Source of the DNA: Terebella lapidaria
Lineage: Eukaryota > Annelida > Polychaeta > Terebellida > Terebellidae
Length of the DNA: 64,000 nucleotides
NCBI GenBank assembly: GCA_949152475.1
Contig: OX424563.1
Span: forward strand, 40,434,120 to 40,498,119
Direction: 5' to 3'
Shown here in pieces: positions 13,501-26,200 of this stretch. A program made the translations under genes and the position numbers. Each line of letters begins with the position of its first letter. Position 1 is the stretch's first letter. The notes beneath the pieces were generated by a model. The model did not search any database. It saw only the letters and a list, made by a program, of their open reading frames with translations, and was not told the origin of the DNA.

Positions 13501-16500
13501 CATGTTATAGCATAGGCGCTCATCGTATTTTATAATGGGGCATATCGTAAATTTTAAGTTAATTTATTCAGCGAGTATTTTCGGCTAACAGTTAGTCACG
13601 TACATAGTACATTGTGACATAATATGGGGCCGTTTCTGAGAGTTAATTTTTTGACCCCATGTTATAGCATAGGCGCTCATCGTATTTTATAATGGGGCAT
13701 ATCGTAAATTTCAAGTTAATTTATTCAGCGAGTATTTTCGGCTAACAGTTAGTCTAGGTACATAGTACATTGTGACATAATATGGGGCCGTTTCTGAGAG
13801 TTAATTTTTTGACCCCATGTTATAGCATAGGCGCTCATCGTATTTTATAATGGGTCATATCGTAAATTTCAAGTTAATTTATTCAGCGAGTATTTTCGGC
13901 TAACAGTTAGTCTAGGTACATAGTACATTGTGACATAATATGGGGCCGTTTCTGAGAGTTAATTTTTTGACCCCATGTTATAGCATAGGCGCTCATCGTA
14001 TTTTATAATGGGGCATATCGTAAATTTTAAGTTAATTTATTCAGCGAGTATTTTCGGCTAACAGTTAGTCTAGGTACATAGTACATTGTGACATAATATG
14101 GGGCCGTTTCTGAGAGTTAATTTTTTGACCCCATGTTATAGCATAGGCGCTCATTGTATTTTATAATGGGGCATATCGTAAATTTTAAGTTAATTTATTC
14201 AGCGAGTATTTTCGGCTAACAGTTAGTCTAGGTACATAGTACATTGTGACATAATATGGGGCCGTTTCTGAGAGTTAATTTTTTGACCCCATGTTATAGC
14301 ATAGGCGCTCATCGTATTTTATAATGGGGCATATCGTAAATTTTAAGTTAATTTATTCAGCGAGTATTTTCGGCTAACAGTTAGTCTAGGTACATAGTAC
14401 ATTGTGACATAATATGGGGCCGTTTCTGAGAGTTAATTTTTTGACCCCATGTTATAGCATAGGCGCTCATCGTATTTTATAATGGGGCATATCGTAAATT
14501 TTAAGTTAATTTATTCAGCGAGTATTTTCGGCTAACAGTTAGTCTAGGTACATAGTACATTGTGACATAATATGGGGCCGTTTCTGAGAGTTAATTTTTT
14601 TACCCCATGTTATAGCATAGGCGCTCATCGTATTTTATAATGGGGCATATCGTAAATTTCAAGTTAATTTATTCAGCGAGTATTTTCGGCTAACAGTTAG
14701 TCTAGGTACATAGTACATTGTGACATAATATGGGGCCGTTTCTGAGAGTTAATTTTTTGACCCCATGTTATAGCATAGGCGCTCATCGTATTTTATAATG
14801 GGGCATATCGTAAATTTTAAGTTAATTTATTCAGCGAGTATTTTCGGCTAACAGTTAGTCTAGGTACATAGTACATTGTGACATAATATGGGGCCGTTTC
14901 TGAGAGTTAATTTTTTGACCCCATGTTATAGCATAGGCGCTCATTGTATTTTATAATGGGGCATATCGTAAATTTGAAGTTAATTTATTCAGCGAGTATT
15001 TTCGGCTAACAGTTAGTCTAGGTACATAGTACATTGTGACATAATATGGGGCCGTTTCTGAGAGTTAATTTTTTGACCCCATGTTATAGCATAGGCGCTC
15101 ATCGTATTTTATAATGGGGCATATCGTAAATTTTAAGTTAATTTATTCAACGAGTATTTTCGGCTAACAGTTAGTCTAGGTACATAGTACATTGTGACAT
15201 AATATGGGGCCGTTTCTGAGAGTTAATTTTTTGACCCCATGTTATAGCATAGGCGCTCATCGTATTTTATAATGGGGCATATCGTAAATTTCAAGTTAAT
15301 TTATTCAGCGAGTATTTTCGGCTAACAGTTAGTCTAGGTACATAGTACATTGTGACATAATATGGGGCCGTTTCTGAGAGTTAATTTTTTGACCCCATGT
15401 TATAGCATAGGCGCTCATCGTATTTTATAATGGGGCATATCGTAAATTTCAAGTTAATTTATTCAGCGAGTATTTTCGGCTAACAGTTAGTCTAGGTACA
15501 TAGTACATTGTGACATAATATGGGGCCGTTTCTGAGAGTTAATTTTTTGACCCCATGTTATAGCATAGGCGCTCATCGTATTTTATAATGGGGCATATCG
15601 TAAATTTTAAGTTAATTTATTCAGCGAGTATTTTCGGCTAACAGTTAGTCTAGGTACATAGTACATTGTGACATAATATGGGGCCGTTTCTGAGAGTTAA
15701 TTTTTTGACCCCATGTTATAGCATAGGCGCTCATCGTATTTTATAATGGGGCATATCGTAAATTTTAAGTTAATTTATTCAGCGAGTATTTTCGGCTAAC
15801 AGTTAGTCTAGGTACATAGTACATTGTGACATAATATGGGGCCGTTTCTGAGAGTTAATTTTTTGACCCCATGTTATAGCATAGGCGCTCATCGTATTTT
15901 ATAATGGGGCATATCGTAAATTTTAAGTTAATTTATTCAGCGAGTATTTTCGGCTAACAGTTAGTCTAGGTACATAGTACATTGTGACATAATATGGGGC
16001 CGTTTCTGAGAGTTAATTTTTTGACCCCATGTTATAGCATAGGCGCTCATCGTATTTTATAATGGGGCATATCGTAAATTTTAAGTTAATTTATTCAGCG
16101 AGTATTTTTGGCTAACAGTTAGTCTAGGTACATAGTACATTGTGACATAATATGGGGCCGTTTCTGAGAGTTAATTTTTTGACCCCATGTTATAGCATAG
16201 GCGCTCATCGTATTTTATAATGGGGCATATCGTAAATTTCAAGTTAATTTATTCAGCGAGTATTTTCGGCTAACAGTTAGTCTAGGTACATAGTACATTG
16301 TGACATAATATGGGGCCGTTTCTGAGAGTTAATTTTTTGACCCCATGTTATAGCATAGGCGCTCATCGTATTTTATAATGGGGCATATCGTAAATTTCAA
16401 GTTAATTTATTCAGCGAGTATTTTCGGCTAACAGTTAGTCTAGGTACATAGTACATTGTGACATAATATGGGGCCGTTTCTGAGAGTTAATTTTTTGACC

Positions 16501-19500
16501 CCATGTTATAGCATAGGCGCTCATCGTATTTTATAATGGGGCATATCGTAAATTTTAAGTTAATTTATTCAGCGAGTATTTTCGGCTAACAGTTAGTCTA
16601 GGTACATAGTACATTGTGACATAATATGGGGCCGTTTCTGAGAGTTAATTTTTTGACCCCATGTTATAGCATAGGCGCTCATCGTATTTTATAATGGGGC
16701 ATATCGTAAATTTTAAGTTAATTTATTCAGCGAGTATTTTCGGCTAACAGTTAGTCTAGGTACATAGTACATTGTGACATAATATGGGGCCGTTTCTGAG
16801 AGTTAATTTTTTGACCCCATGTTATAGCATAGGCGCTCATCGTATTTTATAATGGGGCATATCGTAAATTTGAAGTTAATTTATTCAGCGAGTATTTTCG
16901 GCTAACAGTTAGTCTAGGTACATAGTACATTGTGACATAATATGGGGCCGTTTCTGAGAGTTAATGTTTTGACCCCATGTTATAGCATAGGCGCTCATCG
17001 TATTTTATAATGGGGCATATCGTAAATTTCAAGTTAATTTATTCAGCGAGTATTTTCGGCTAACAGTTAGTCTAGGTACATAGTACATTGTGACATAATA
17101 TGGGGCCGTTTCTGAGAGTTAATTTTTTGACCCCATGTTATAGCATAGGCGCTCATCGTATTTTATAATGGGGCATATCATAAATTTCAAGTTAATTTAT
17201 TCAGCGAGTATTTTCGGCTAACAGTTAGTCTAGGTACATAGTACATTGTGACATAATATGGGGCCGTTTCTGAGAGTTAATTTTTTGACCCCATGTTATA
17301 GCATAGGCGCTCATCGTATTTTATAATGGGGCATATCGTAAATTTGAAGTTAATTTATTCAGCGAGTATTTTCGGCTAACAGTTAGTCTAGGTACATAGT
17401 ACATTGTGACATAATATGGGGCTGTTTCTGAGAGTTAATTTTTTGACCCCATGTTATAGCATAGGCGCTCATCGTATTTTATAATGGGGCATATCGTAAA
17501 TTTCAAGTTAATTTATTCAGCGAGTATTTTCGGCTAACAGTTAGTCTAGGTACATAGTACATTGTGACATAATATGGGGCCGTTTCTGAGAGTTAATTTT
17601 TTGACCCCATGTTATAGCATAGGCGCTCATCGTATTTTATAATGGGGCATATCGTAAATTTTAAGTTAATTTATTCAGCGAGTATTTTCGGCTAACAGTT
17701 AGTCTAGGTACATAGTACATTGTGACATAATATGGGGCCGTTTCTGAGAGTTAATTTTTTGACCCCATGTTATAGCATAGGCGCTCATCGTATTTTATAA
17801 TGGGGCATATCGTAAATTTTAAGTTAATTTATTCAGCGAGTATTTTCGGCTAACAGTTAGTCTAGGTACATAGTACATTGTGACATAATATGGGGCCGTT
17901 TCTGAGAGTTAATTTTTTGACCCCATGTTATAGCATAGGCGCTCATCGTATTTTATAATGGGGCATATCGTAAATTTCAAGTTAATTTATTCAGCGAGTA
18001 TTTTCGGCTAACAGTTAGTCTAGGTACATAGTACATTGTGACATAATATGGGGCCGTTTCTGAGAGTTAATTTTTTGACCCCATGTTATAGCATAGGCGC
18101 TCATCGTATTTTATAATGGGGCATATCGTAAATTTTAAGTTAATTTATTCAGCGAGTATTTTCGGCTAACAGTTAGTCTAGGTACATAGTACATTGTGAC
18201 ATAATATGGGGCCGTTTCTGAGAGTTAATTTTTTGACCCCATGTTATAGCATAGGCGCTCATCGTATTTTATAATGGGGCATATCGTAAATTTTAAGTTA
18301 ATTTATTCAGCGAGTATTTTCGGCTAACAGTTAGTCTAGGTACATAGTACATTGTGACATAATATGGGGCCGTTTCTGAGAGTTAATTTTTTGACCCCAT
18401 GTTATAGCATAGGCGCTCATCGTATTTTATAATGGGGCATATCGTAAATTTTAAGTTAATTTATTCAGCGAGTATTTTCGGCTAACAGTTAGTCTAGGTA
18501 CATAGTACATTGTGACATAATATGGGGCCGTTTCTGAGAGTTAATTTTTTGACCCCATGTTATAGCATAGGCGCTCATCGTATTTTATGATGGGGCATAT
18601 CGTAAATTTCAAGTTAATTTATTCAGCGAGTATTTTCGGCTAACAGTTAGTCTAGGTACATAGTACATTGTGACATAATATGGGGCCGTTTCTGAGAGTT
18701 AATTTTTTGACCCCATGTTATAGCATAGGCGCTCATCGTATTTTATAATGGGGCATATCGTAAATTTCAAGTTAATTTATTCAGCGAGTATTTTCGGCTA
18801 ACAGTTAGTCTAGGTACATAGTACATTGTGACATAATATGGGGCCGTTTCTGAGAGTTAATTGTTTGACCCCATGTTATAGCATAGGCGCTCATCGTATT
18901 TTATAATGGGGCATATCGTAAATTTCAAGTTAATTTATTCAGCGAGTATTTTCGGCTAACAGTTAGTCTAGGTACATAGTACATTGTGACATAATATGGG
19001 GCCGTTTCTGAGAGTTAATTTTTTGACCCCATGTTATAGCATAGGCGCTCATCGTATTTTATAATGGGGCATATCGTAAATTTGAAGTTAATTTATTCAG
19101 CGAGTATTTTCGGCTAACAGTTAGTCTAGGTACATAGTACATTGTGACATAATATGGGGCCGTTTCTGAGAGTTAATTTTTTGACCCCATGTTATAGCAT
19201 AGGCGCTCATCGTATTTTATAATGGGGCATATCGTAAATTTTAAGTTAATTTATTCAGCGAGTATTTTCGGCTAACAGTTAGTCTAGGTACATAGTACAT
19301 TGTGACATAATATGGGGCCGTTTCTGAGAGTTAATTTTTTGACCCCATGTTATAGCATAGGCGCTCATCGTATTTTATAATGGGGCATATCGTAAATTTT
19401 AAGTTAATTTATTCAGCGAGTATTTTCGGCTAACAGTTAGTCTAGGTACATAGTACATTGTGACATAATATGGGGCCGTTTCTGAGAGTTAATTTTTTGA

Positions 19501-20222
19501 CCCCATGTTATAGCATAGGCGCTCATCGTATTTTATAATGGGGCATATCGTAAATTTTAAGTTAATTCATTCAGCGAGTATTTTCGGCTAACAGTTAGTC
19601 TACGTACATAGTACATTGTGACATAATATGGGGCCGTTTCTGAGAGTTAATTTTTTGACCCCATGTTATAGCATAGGCGCTCATCGTATTTTATAATGGG
19701 GCATATCGTAAATTTTAAGTTAATTTATTCAGCGAGTATTTTCGGCTAACAGTTAGTCTAGGTACATAGTACATTGTGACATAATATGGGGCCGTTTCTG
19801 AGAGTTAATTTTTTGACCCCATGTTATAGCATAGGCGCTCATCGTATTTTATAATGGGGCATATCGTAAATTTGAAGTTAATTTATTCAGCGAGTATTTT
19901 CGGCTAACAGTTAGTCTAGGTACATAGTACATTGTGACATAATATGGGGCCGTTTCTGAGAGTTAATTTTTTGACCCCATGTTATAGCATAGGCGCTCAT
20001 CGTATTTTATAATGGGGCATATCGTAAATTTCAAGTTAATTTATTCAGCGAGTATTTTCGGCTAACAGTTAGTCTAGGTACATAGTACATTGTGACATAA
20101 TATGGGGCCGTTTCTGAGAGTTAATTTTTTGACCCCATGTTATAGCATAGGCGCTCATCGTATTTTATAATGGGGCATATCGTAAATTTGAAGTTAATTT
20201 ATTCAGCGAGTATTTTCGGCTA
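7584..20222 (+). repeat. Mixed zone of the 158-bp array (units 49-128)
   Basis: Unit base 126 varies among T, C and G from unit to unit. The first G is at 7709 (unit 49) and the last at 20190 (unit 128). About two dozen private changes lie here, for example 7751, 8197, 9879, 9943, 11145, 12080, 12424, 12589-12590, 13365, 14155, 16110, 17423 and 19568. Per-unit variation is roughly seven times that of the T zone. Two changes recur in different units: a GAGTGTTTTC form at 9943 and 12155 (14 units apart), and a CATTGTATT form near 14155 and 14945. This looks like the oldest surviving part of the visible array. Confidence 0.88.
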
Positions 20223-23200
20223 ACAGTTAGTCTAGGTACATAGTACATTGTGACATAATATGGGGCCGTTTCTGAGAGTTAATTTTTTGACCCCATGTTA
20301 TAGCATAGGCGCTCATCGTATTTTATAATGGGGCATATCGTAAATTTCAAGTTAATTTATTCAGCGAGTATTTTCGGCTAACAGTTAGTCTAGGTACATA
20401 GTACATTGTGACATAATATGGGGCCGTTTCTGAGAGTTAATTTTTTGACCCCATGCTATAGCATAGGCGCTCATCGTATTTTATAATGGGGCATATCGTA
20501 AATTTCAAGTTAATTTATTCAGCGAGTATTTTCGGCTAACAGTTAGTCTAGGTACATAGTACATTGTGACATAATATGGGGCCGTTTCTGAGAGTTAATT
20601 TTTTGACCCCATGTTATAGCATAGGCGCTCATCGTATTTTATAATGGGGCATATCGTAAATTTCAAGTTAATTTATTCAGCGAGTATTTTCGGCTAACAG
20701 TTAGTCTAGGTACATAGTACATTGTGACATAATATGGGGCCGTTTCTGAGAGTTAATTTTTTGACCCCATGCTATAGCATAGGCGCTCATCGTATTTTAT
20801 AATGGGGCATATCGTAAATTTCAAGTTAATTTATTCAGCGAGTATTTTCGGCTAACAGTTAGTCTAGGTACATAGTACATTGTGACATAATATGGGGCCG
20901 TTTCTGAGAGTTAATTTTTTGACCCCATGTTATAGCATAGGCGCTCATCGTATTTTATAATGGGGCATATCGTAAATTTCAAGTTAATTTATTCAGCGAG
21001 TATTTTCGGCTAACAGTTAGTCTAGGTACATAGTACATTGTGACATAATATGGGGCCGTTTCTGAGAGTTAATTTTTTGACCCCATGTTATAGCATAGGC
21101 GCTCATCGTATTTTATAATGGGGCATATCGTAAATTTCAAGTTAATTTATTCAGCGAGTATTTTCGGCTAACAGTTAGTCTAGGTACATAGTACATTGTG
21201 ACATAATATGGGGCCGTTTCTGAGAGTTAATTTTTTGACCCCATGTTATAGCATAGGCGCTCATCGTATTTTATAATGGGGCATATCGTAAATTTCAAGT
21301 TAATTTATTCAGCGAGTATTTTCGGCTAACAGTTAGTCTAGGTACATAGTACATTGTGACATAATATGGGGCCGTTTCTGAGAGTTAATTTTTTGACCCC
21401 ATGTTATAGCATAGGCGCTCATCGTATTTTATAATGGGGCATATCGTAAATTTCAAGTTAATTTATTCAGCGAGTATTTTCGGCTAACAGTTAGTCTAGG
21501 TACATAGTACATTGTGACATAATATGGGGCCGTTTCTGAGAGTTAATTTTTTGACCCCATCGTTATAGCATAGGCGCTCATCGTATTTTATAATGGGGCA
21601 TATCGTAAATTTCAAGTTAATTTATTCAGCGAGTATTTTCGGCTAACAGTTAGTCTAGGTACATAGTACATTGTGACATAATATGGGGCCGTTTCTGAGA
21701 GTTAATTTTTTGACCCCATGTTATAGCATAGGCGCTCATCGTATTTTATAATGGGGCATATCGTAAATTTCAAGTTAATTTATTCAGCGAGTATTTTCGG
21801 CTAACAGTTAGTCTAGGTACATAGTACATTGTGACATAATATGGGGCCGTTTCTGAGAGTTAATTTTTTGACCCCATGTTATAGCATAGGCGCTCATCGT
21901 ATTTTATAATGGGGCATATCGTAAATTTCAAGTTAATTTATTCAGCGAGTATTTTCGGCTAACAGTTAGTCTAGGTACATAGTACATTGTGACATAATAT
22001 GGGGCCGTTTCTGAGAGTTAATTTTTTGACCCCATGTTATAGCATAGGCGCTCATCGTATTTTATAATGGGGCATATCGTAAATTTCAAGTTAATTTATT
22101 CAGCGAGTATTTTCGGCTAACAGTTAGTCTAGGTACATAGTACATTGTGACATAATATGGGGCCGTTTCTGAGAGTTAATTTTTTGACCCCATGTTATAG
22201 CATAGGCGCTCATCGTATTTTATAATGGGGCATATCGTAAATTTCAAGTTAATTTATTCAGCGAGTATTTTCGGCTAACAGTTAGTCTAGGTACATAGTA
22301 CATTGTGACATAATATGGGGCCGTTTCTGAGAGTTAATTTTTTGACCCCATGTTATAGCATAGGCGCTCATCGTATTTTATAATGGGGCATATCGTAAAT
22401 TTCAAGTTAATTTATTCAGCGAGTATTTTCGGCTAACAGTTAGTCTAGGTACATAGTACATTGTGACATAATATGGGGCCGTTTCTGAGAGTTAATTTTT
22501 TGACCCCATGTTATAGCATAGGCGCTCATCGTATTTTATAATGGGGCATATCGTAAATTTCAAGTTAATTTATTCAGCGAGTATTTTCGGCTAACAGTTA
22601 GTCTAGGTACATAGTACATTGTGACATAATATGGGGCCGTTTCTGAGAGTTAATTTTTTGACCCCATGTTATAGCATAGGCGCTCATCGTATTTTATAAT
22701 GGGGCATATCGTAAATTTCAAGTTAATTTATTCAGCGAGTATTTTCGGCTAACAGTTAGTCTAGGTACATAGTACATTGTGACATAATATGGGGCCGTTT
22801 CTGAGAGTTAATTTTTTGACCCCATGTTATAGCATAGGCGCTCATCGTATTTTATAATGGGGCATATCGTAAATTTCAAGTTAATTTATTCAGCGAGTAT
22901 TTTCGGCTAACAGTTAGTCTAGGTACATAGTACATTGTGACATAATATGGGGCCGTTTCTGAGAGTTAATTTTTTGACCCCATGTTATAGCATAGGCGCT
23001 CATCGTATTTTATAATGGGGCATATCGTAAATTTCAAGTTAATTTATTCAGCGAGTATTTTCGGCTAACAGTTAGTCTAGGTACATAGTACATTGTGACA
23101 TAATATGGGGCCGTTTCTGAGAGTTAATTTTTTGACCCCATGTTATAGCATAGGCGCTCATCGTATTTTATAATGGGGCATATCGTAAATTTCAAGTTAA

Positions 23201-26200
23201 TTTATTCAGCGAGTATTTTCGGCTAACAGTTAGTCTAGGTACATAGTACATTGTGACATAATATGGGGCCGTTTCTGAGAGTTAATTTTTTGACCCCATG
23301 TTATAGCATAGGCGCTCATCGTATTTTATAATGGGGCATATCGTAAATTTCAAGTTAATTTATTCAGCGAGTATTTTCGGCTAACAGTTAGTCTAGGTAC
23401 ATAGTACATTGTGACATAATATGGGGCCGTTTCTGAGAGTTAATTTTTTGACCCCATGTTATAGCATAGGCGCTCATCGTATTTTATAATGGGGCATATC
23501 GTAAATTTCAAGTTAATTTATTCAGCGAGTATTTTCGGCTAACAGTTAGTCTAGGTACATAGTACATTGTGACATAATATGGGGCCGTTTCTGAGAGTTA
23601 ATTTTTTGACCCCATGTTATAGCATAGGCGCTCATCGTATTTTATAATGGGGCATATCGTAAATTTCAAGTTAATTTATTCAGCGAGTATTTTCGGCTAA
23701 CAGTTAGTCTAGGTACATAGTACATTGTGACATAATATGGGGCCGTTTCTGAGAGTTAATTTTTTGACCCCATGTTATAGCATAGGCGCTCATCGTATTT
23801 TATAATGGGGCATATCGTAAATTTCAAGTTAATTTATTCAGCGAGTATTTTCGGCTAACAGTTAGTCTAGGTACATAGTACATTGTGACATAATATGGGG
23901 CCGTTTCTGAGAGTTAATTTTTTGACCCCATGTTATAGCATAGGCGCTCATCGTATTTTATAATGGGGCATATCGTAAATTTCAAGTTAATTTATTCAGC
24001 GAGTATTTTCGGCTAACAGTTAGTCTAGGTACATAGTACATTGTGACATAATATGGGGCCGTTTCTGAGAGTTAATTTTTTGACCCCATGTTATAGCATA
24101 GGCGCTCATCGTATTTTATAATGGGGCATATCGTAAATTTCAAGTTAATTTATTCAGCGAGTATTTTCGGCTAACAGTTAGTCTAGGTACATAGTACATT
24201 GTGACATAATATGGGGCCGTTTCTGAGAGTTAATTTTTTGACCCCATGTTATAGCATAGGCGCTCATCGTATTTTATAATGGGGCATATCGTAAATTTCA
24301 AGTTAATTTATTCAGCGAGTATTTTCGGCTAACAGTTAGTCTAGGTACATAGTACATTGTGACATAATATGGGGCCGTTTCTGAGAGTTAATTTTTTGAC
24401 CCCATGTTATAGCATAGGCGCTCATCGTATTTTATAATGGGGCATATCGTAAATTTCAAGTTAATTTATTCAGCGAGTATTTTCGGCTAACAGTTAGTCT
24501 AGGTACATAGTACATTGTGACATAATATGGGGCCGTTTCTGAGAGTTAATTTTTTGACCCCATGTTATAGCATAGGCGCTCATCGTATTTTATAATGGGG
24601 CATATCGTAAATTTCAAGTTAATTTATTCAGCGAGTATTTTCGGCTAACAGTTAGTCTAGGTACATAGTACATTGTGACATAATATGGGGCCGTTTCTGA
24701 GAGTTAATTTTTTGACCCCATGTTATAGCATAGGCGCTCATCGTATTTTATAATGGGGCATATCGTAAATTTCAAGTTAATTTATTCAGCGAGTATTTTC
24801 GGCTAACAGTTAGTCTAGGTACATAGTACATTGTGACATAATATGGGGCCGTTTCTGAGAGTTAATTTTTTGACCCCATGTTATAGCATAGGCGCTCATC
24901 GTATTTTATAATGGGGCATATCGTAAATTTCAAGTTAATTTATTCAGCGAGTATTTTCGGCTAACAGTTAGTCTAGGTACATAGTACATTGTGACATAAT
25001 ATGGGGCCGTTTCTGAGAGTTAATTTTTTGACCCCATGTTATAGCATAGGCGCTCATCGTATTTTATAATGGGGCATATCGTAAATTTCAAGTTAATTTA
25101 TTCAGCGAGTATTTTCGGCTAACAGTTAGTCTAGGTACATAGTACATTGTGACATAATATGGGGCCGTTTCTGAGAGTTAATTTTTTGACCCCATGTTAT
25201 AGCATAGGCGCTCATCGTATTTTATAATGGGGCATATCGTAAATTTCAAGTTAATTTATTCAGCGAGTATTTTCGGCTAACAGTTAGTCTAGGTACATAG
25301 TACATTGTGACATAATATGGGGCCGTTTCTGAGAGTTAATTTTTTGACCCCATGTTATAGCATAGGCGCTCATCGTATTTTATAATGGGGCATATCGTAA
25401 ATTTCAAGTTAATTTATTCAGCGAGTATTTTCGGCTAACAGTTAGTCTAGGTACATAGTACATTGTGACATAATATGGGGCCGTTTCTGAGAGTTAATTT
25501 TTTGACCCCATGTTATAGCATAGGCGCTCATCGTATTTTATAATGGGGCATATCGTAAATTTCAAGTTAATTTATTCAGCGAGTATTTTCGGCTAACAGT
25601 TAGTCTAGGTACATAGTACATTGTGACATAATATGGGGCCGTTTCTGAGAGTTAATTTTTTGACCCCATGTTATAGCATAGGCGCTCATCGTATTTTATA
25701 ATGGGGCATATCGTAAATTTCAAGTTAATTTATTCAGCGAGTATTTTCGGCTAACAGTTAGTCTAGGTACATAGTACATTGTGACATAATATGGGGCCGT
25801 TTCTGAGAGTTAATTTTTTGACCCCATGTTATAGCATAGGCGCTCATCGTATTTTATAATGGGGCATATCGTAAATTTCAAGTTAATTTATTCAGCGAGT
25901 ATTTTCGGCTAACAGTTAGTCTAGGTACATAGTACATTGTGACATAATATGGGGCCGTTTCTGAGAGTTAATTTTTTGACCCCATGTTATAGCATAGGCG
26001 CTCATCGTATTTTATAATGGGGCATATCGTAAATTTCAAGTTAATTTATTCAGCGAGTATTTTCGGCTAACAGTTAGTCTAGGTACATAGTACATTGTGA
26101 CATAATATGGGGCCGTTTCTGAGAGTTAATTTTTTGACCCCATGTTATAGCATAGGCGCTCATCGTATTTTATAATGGGGCATATCGTAAATTTCAAGTT

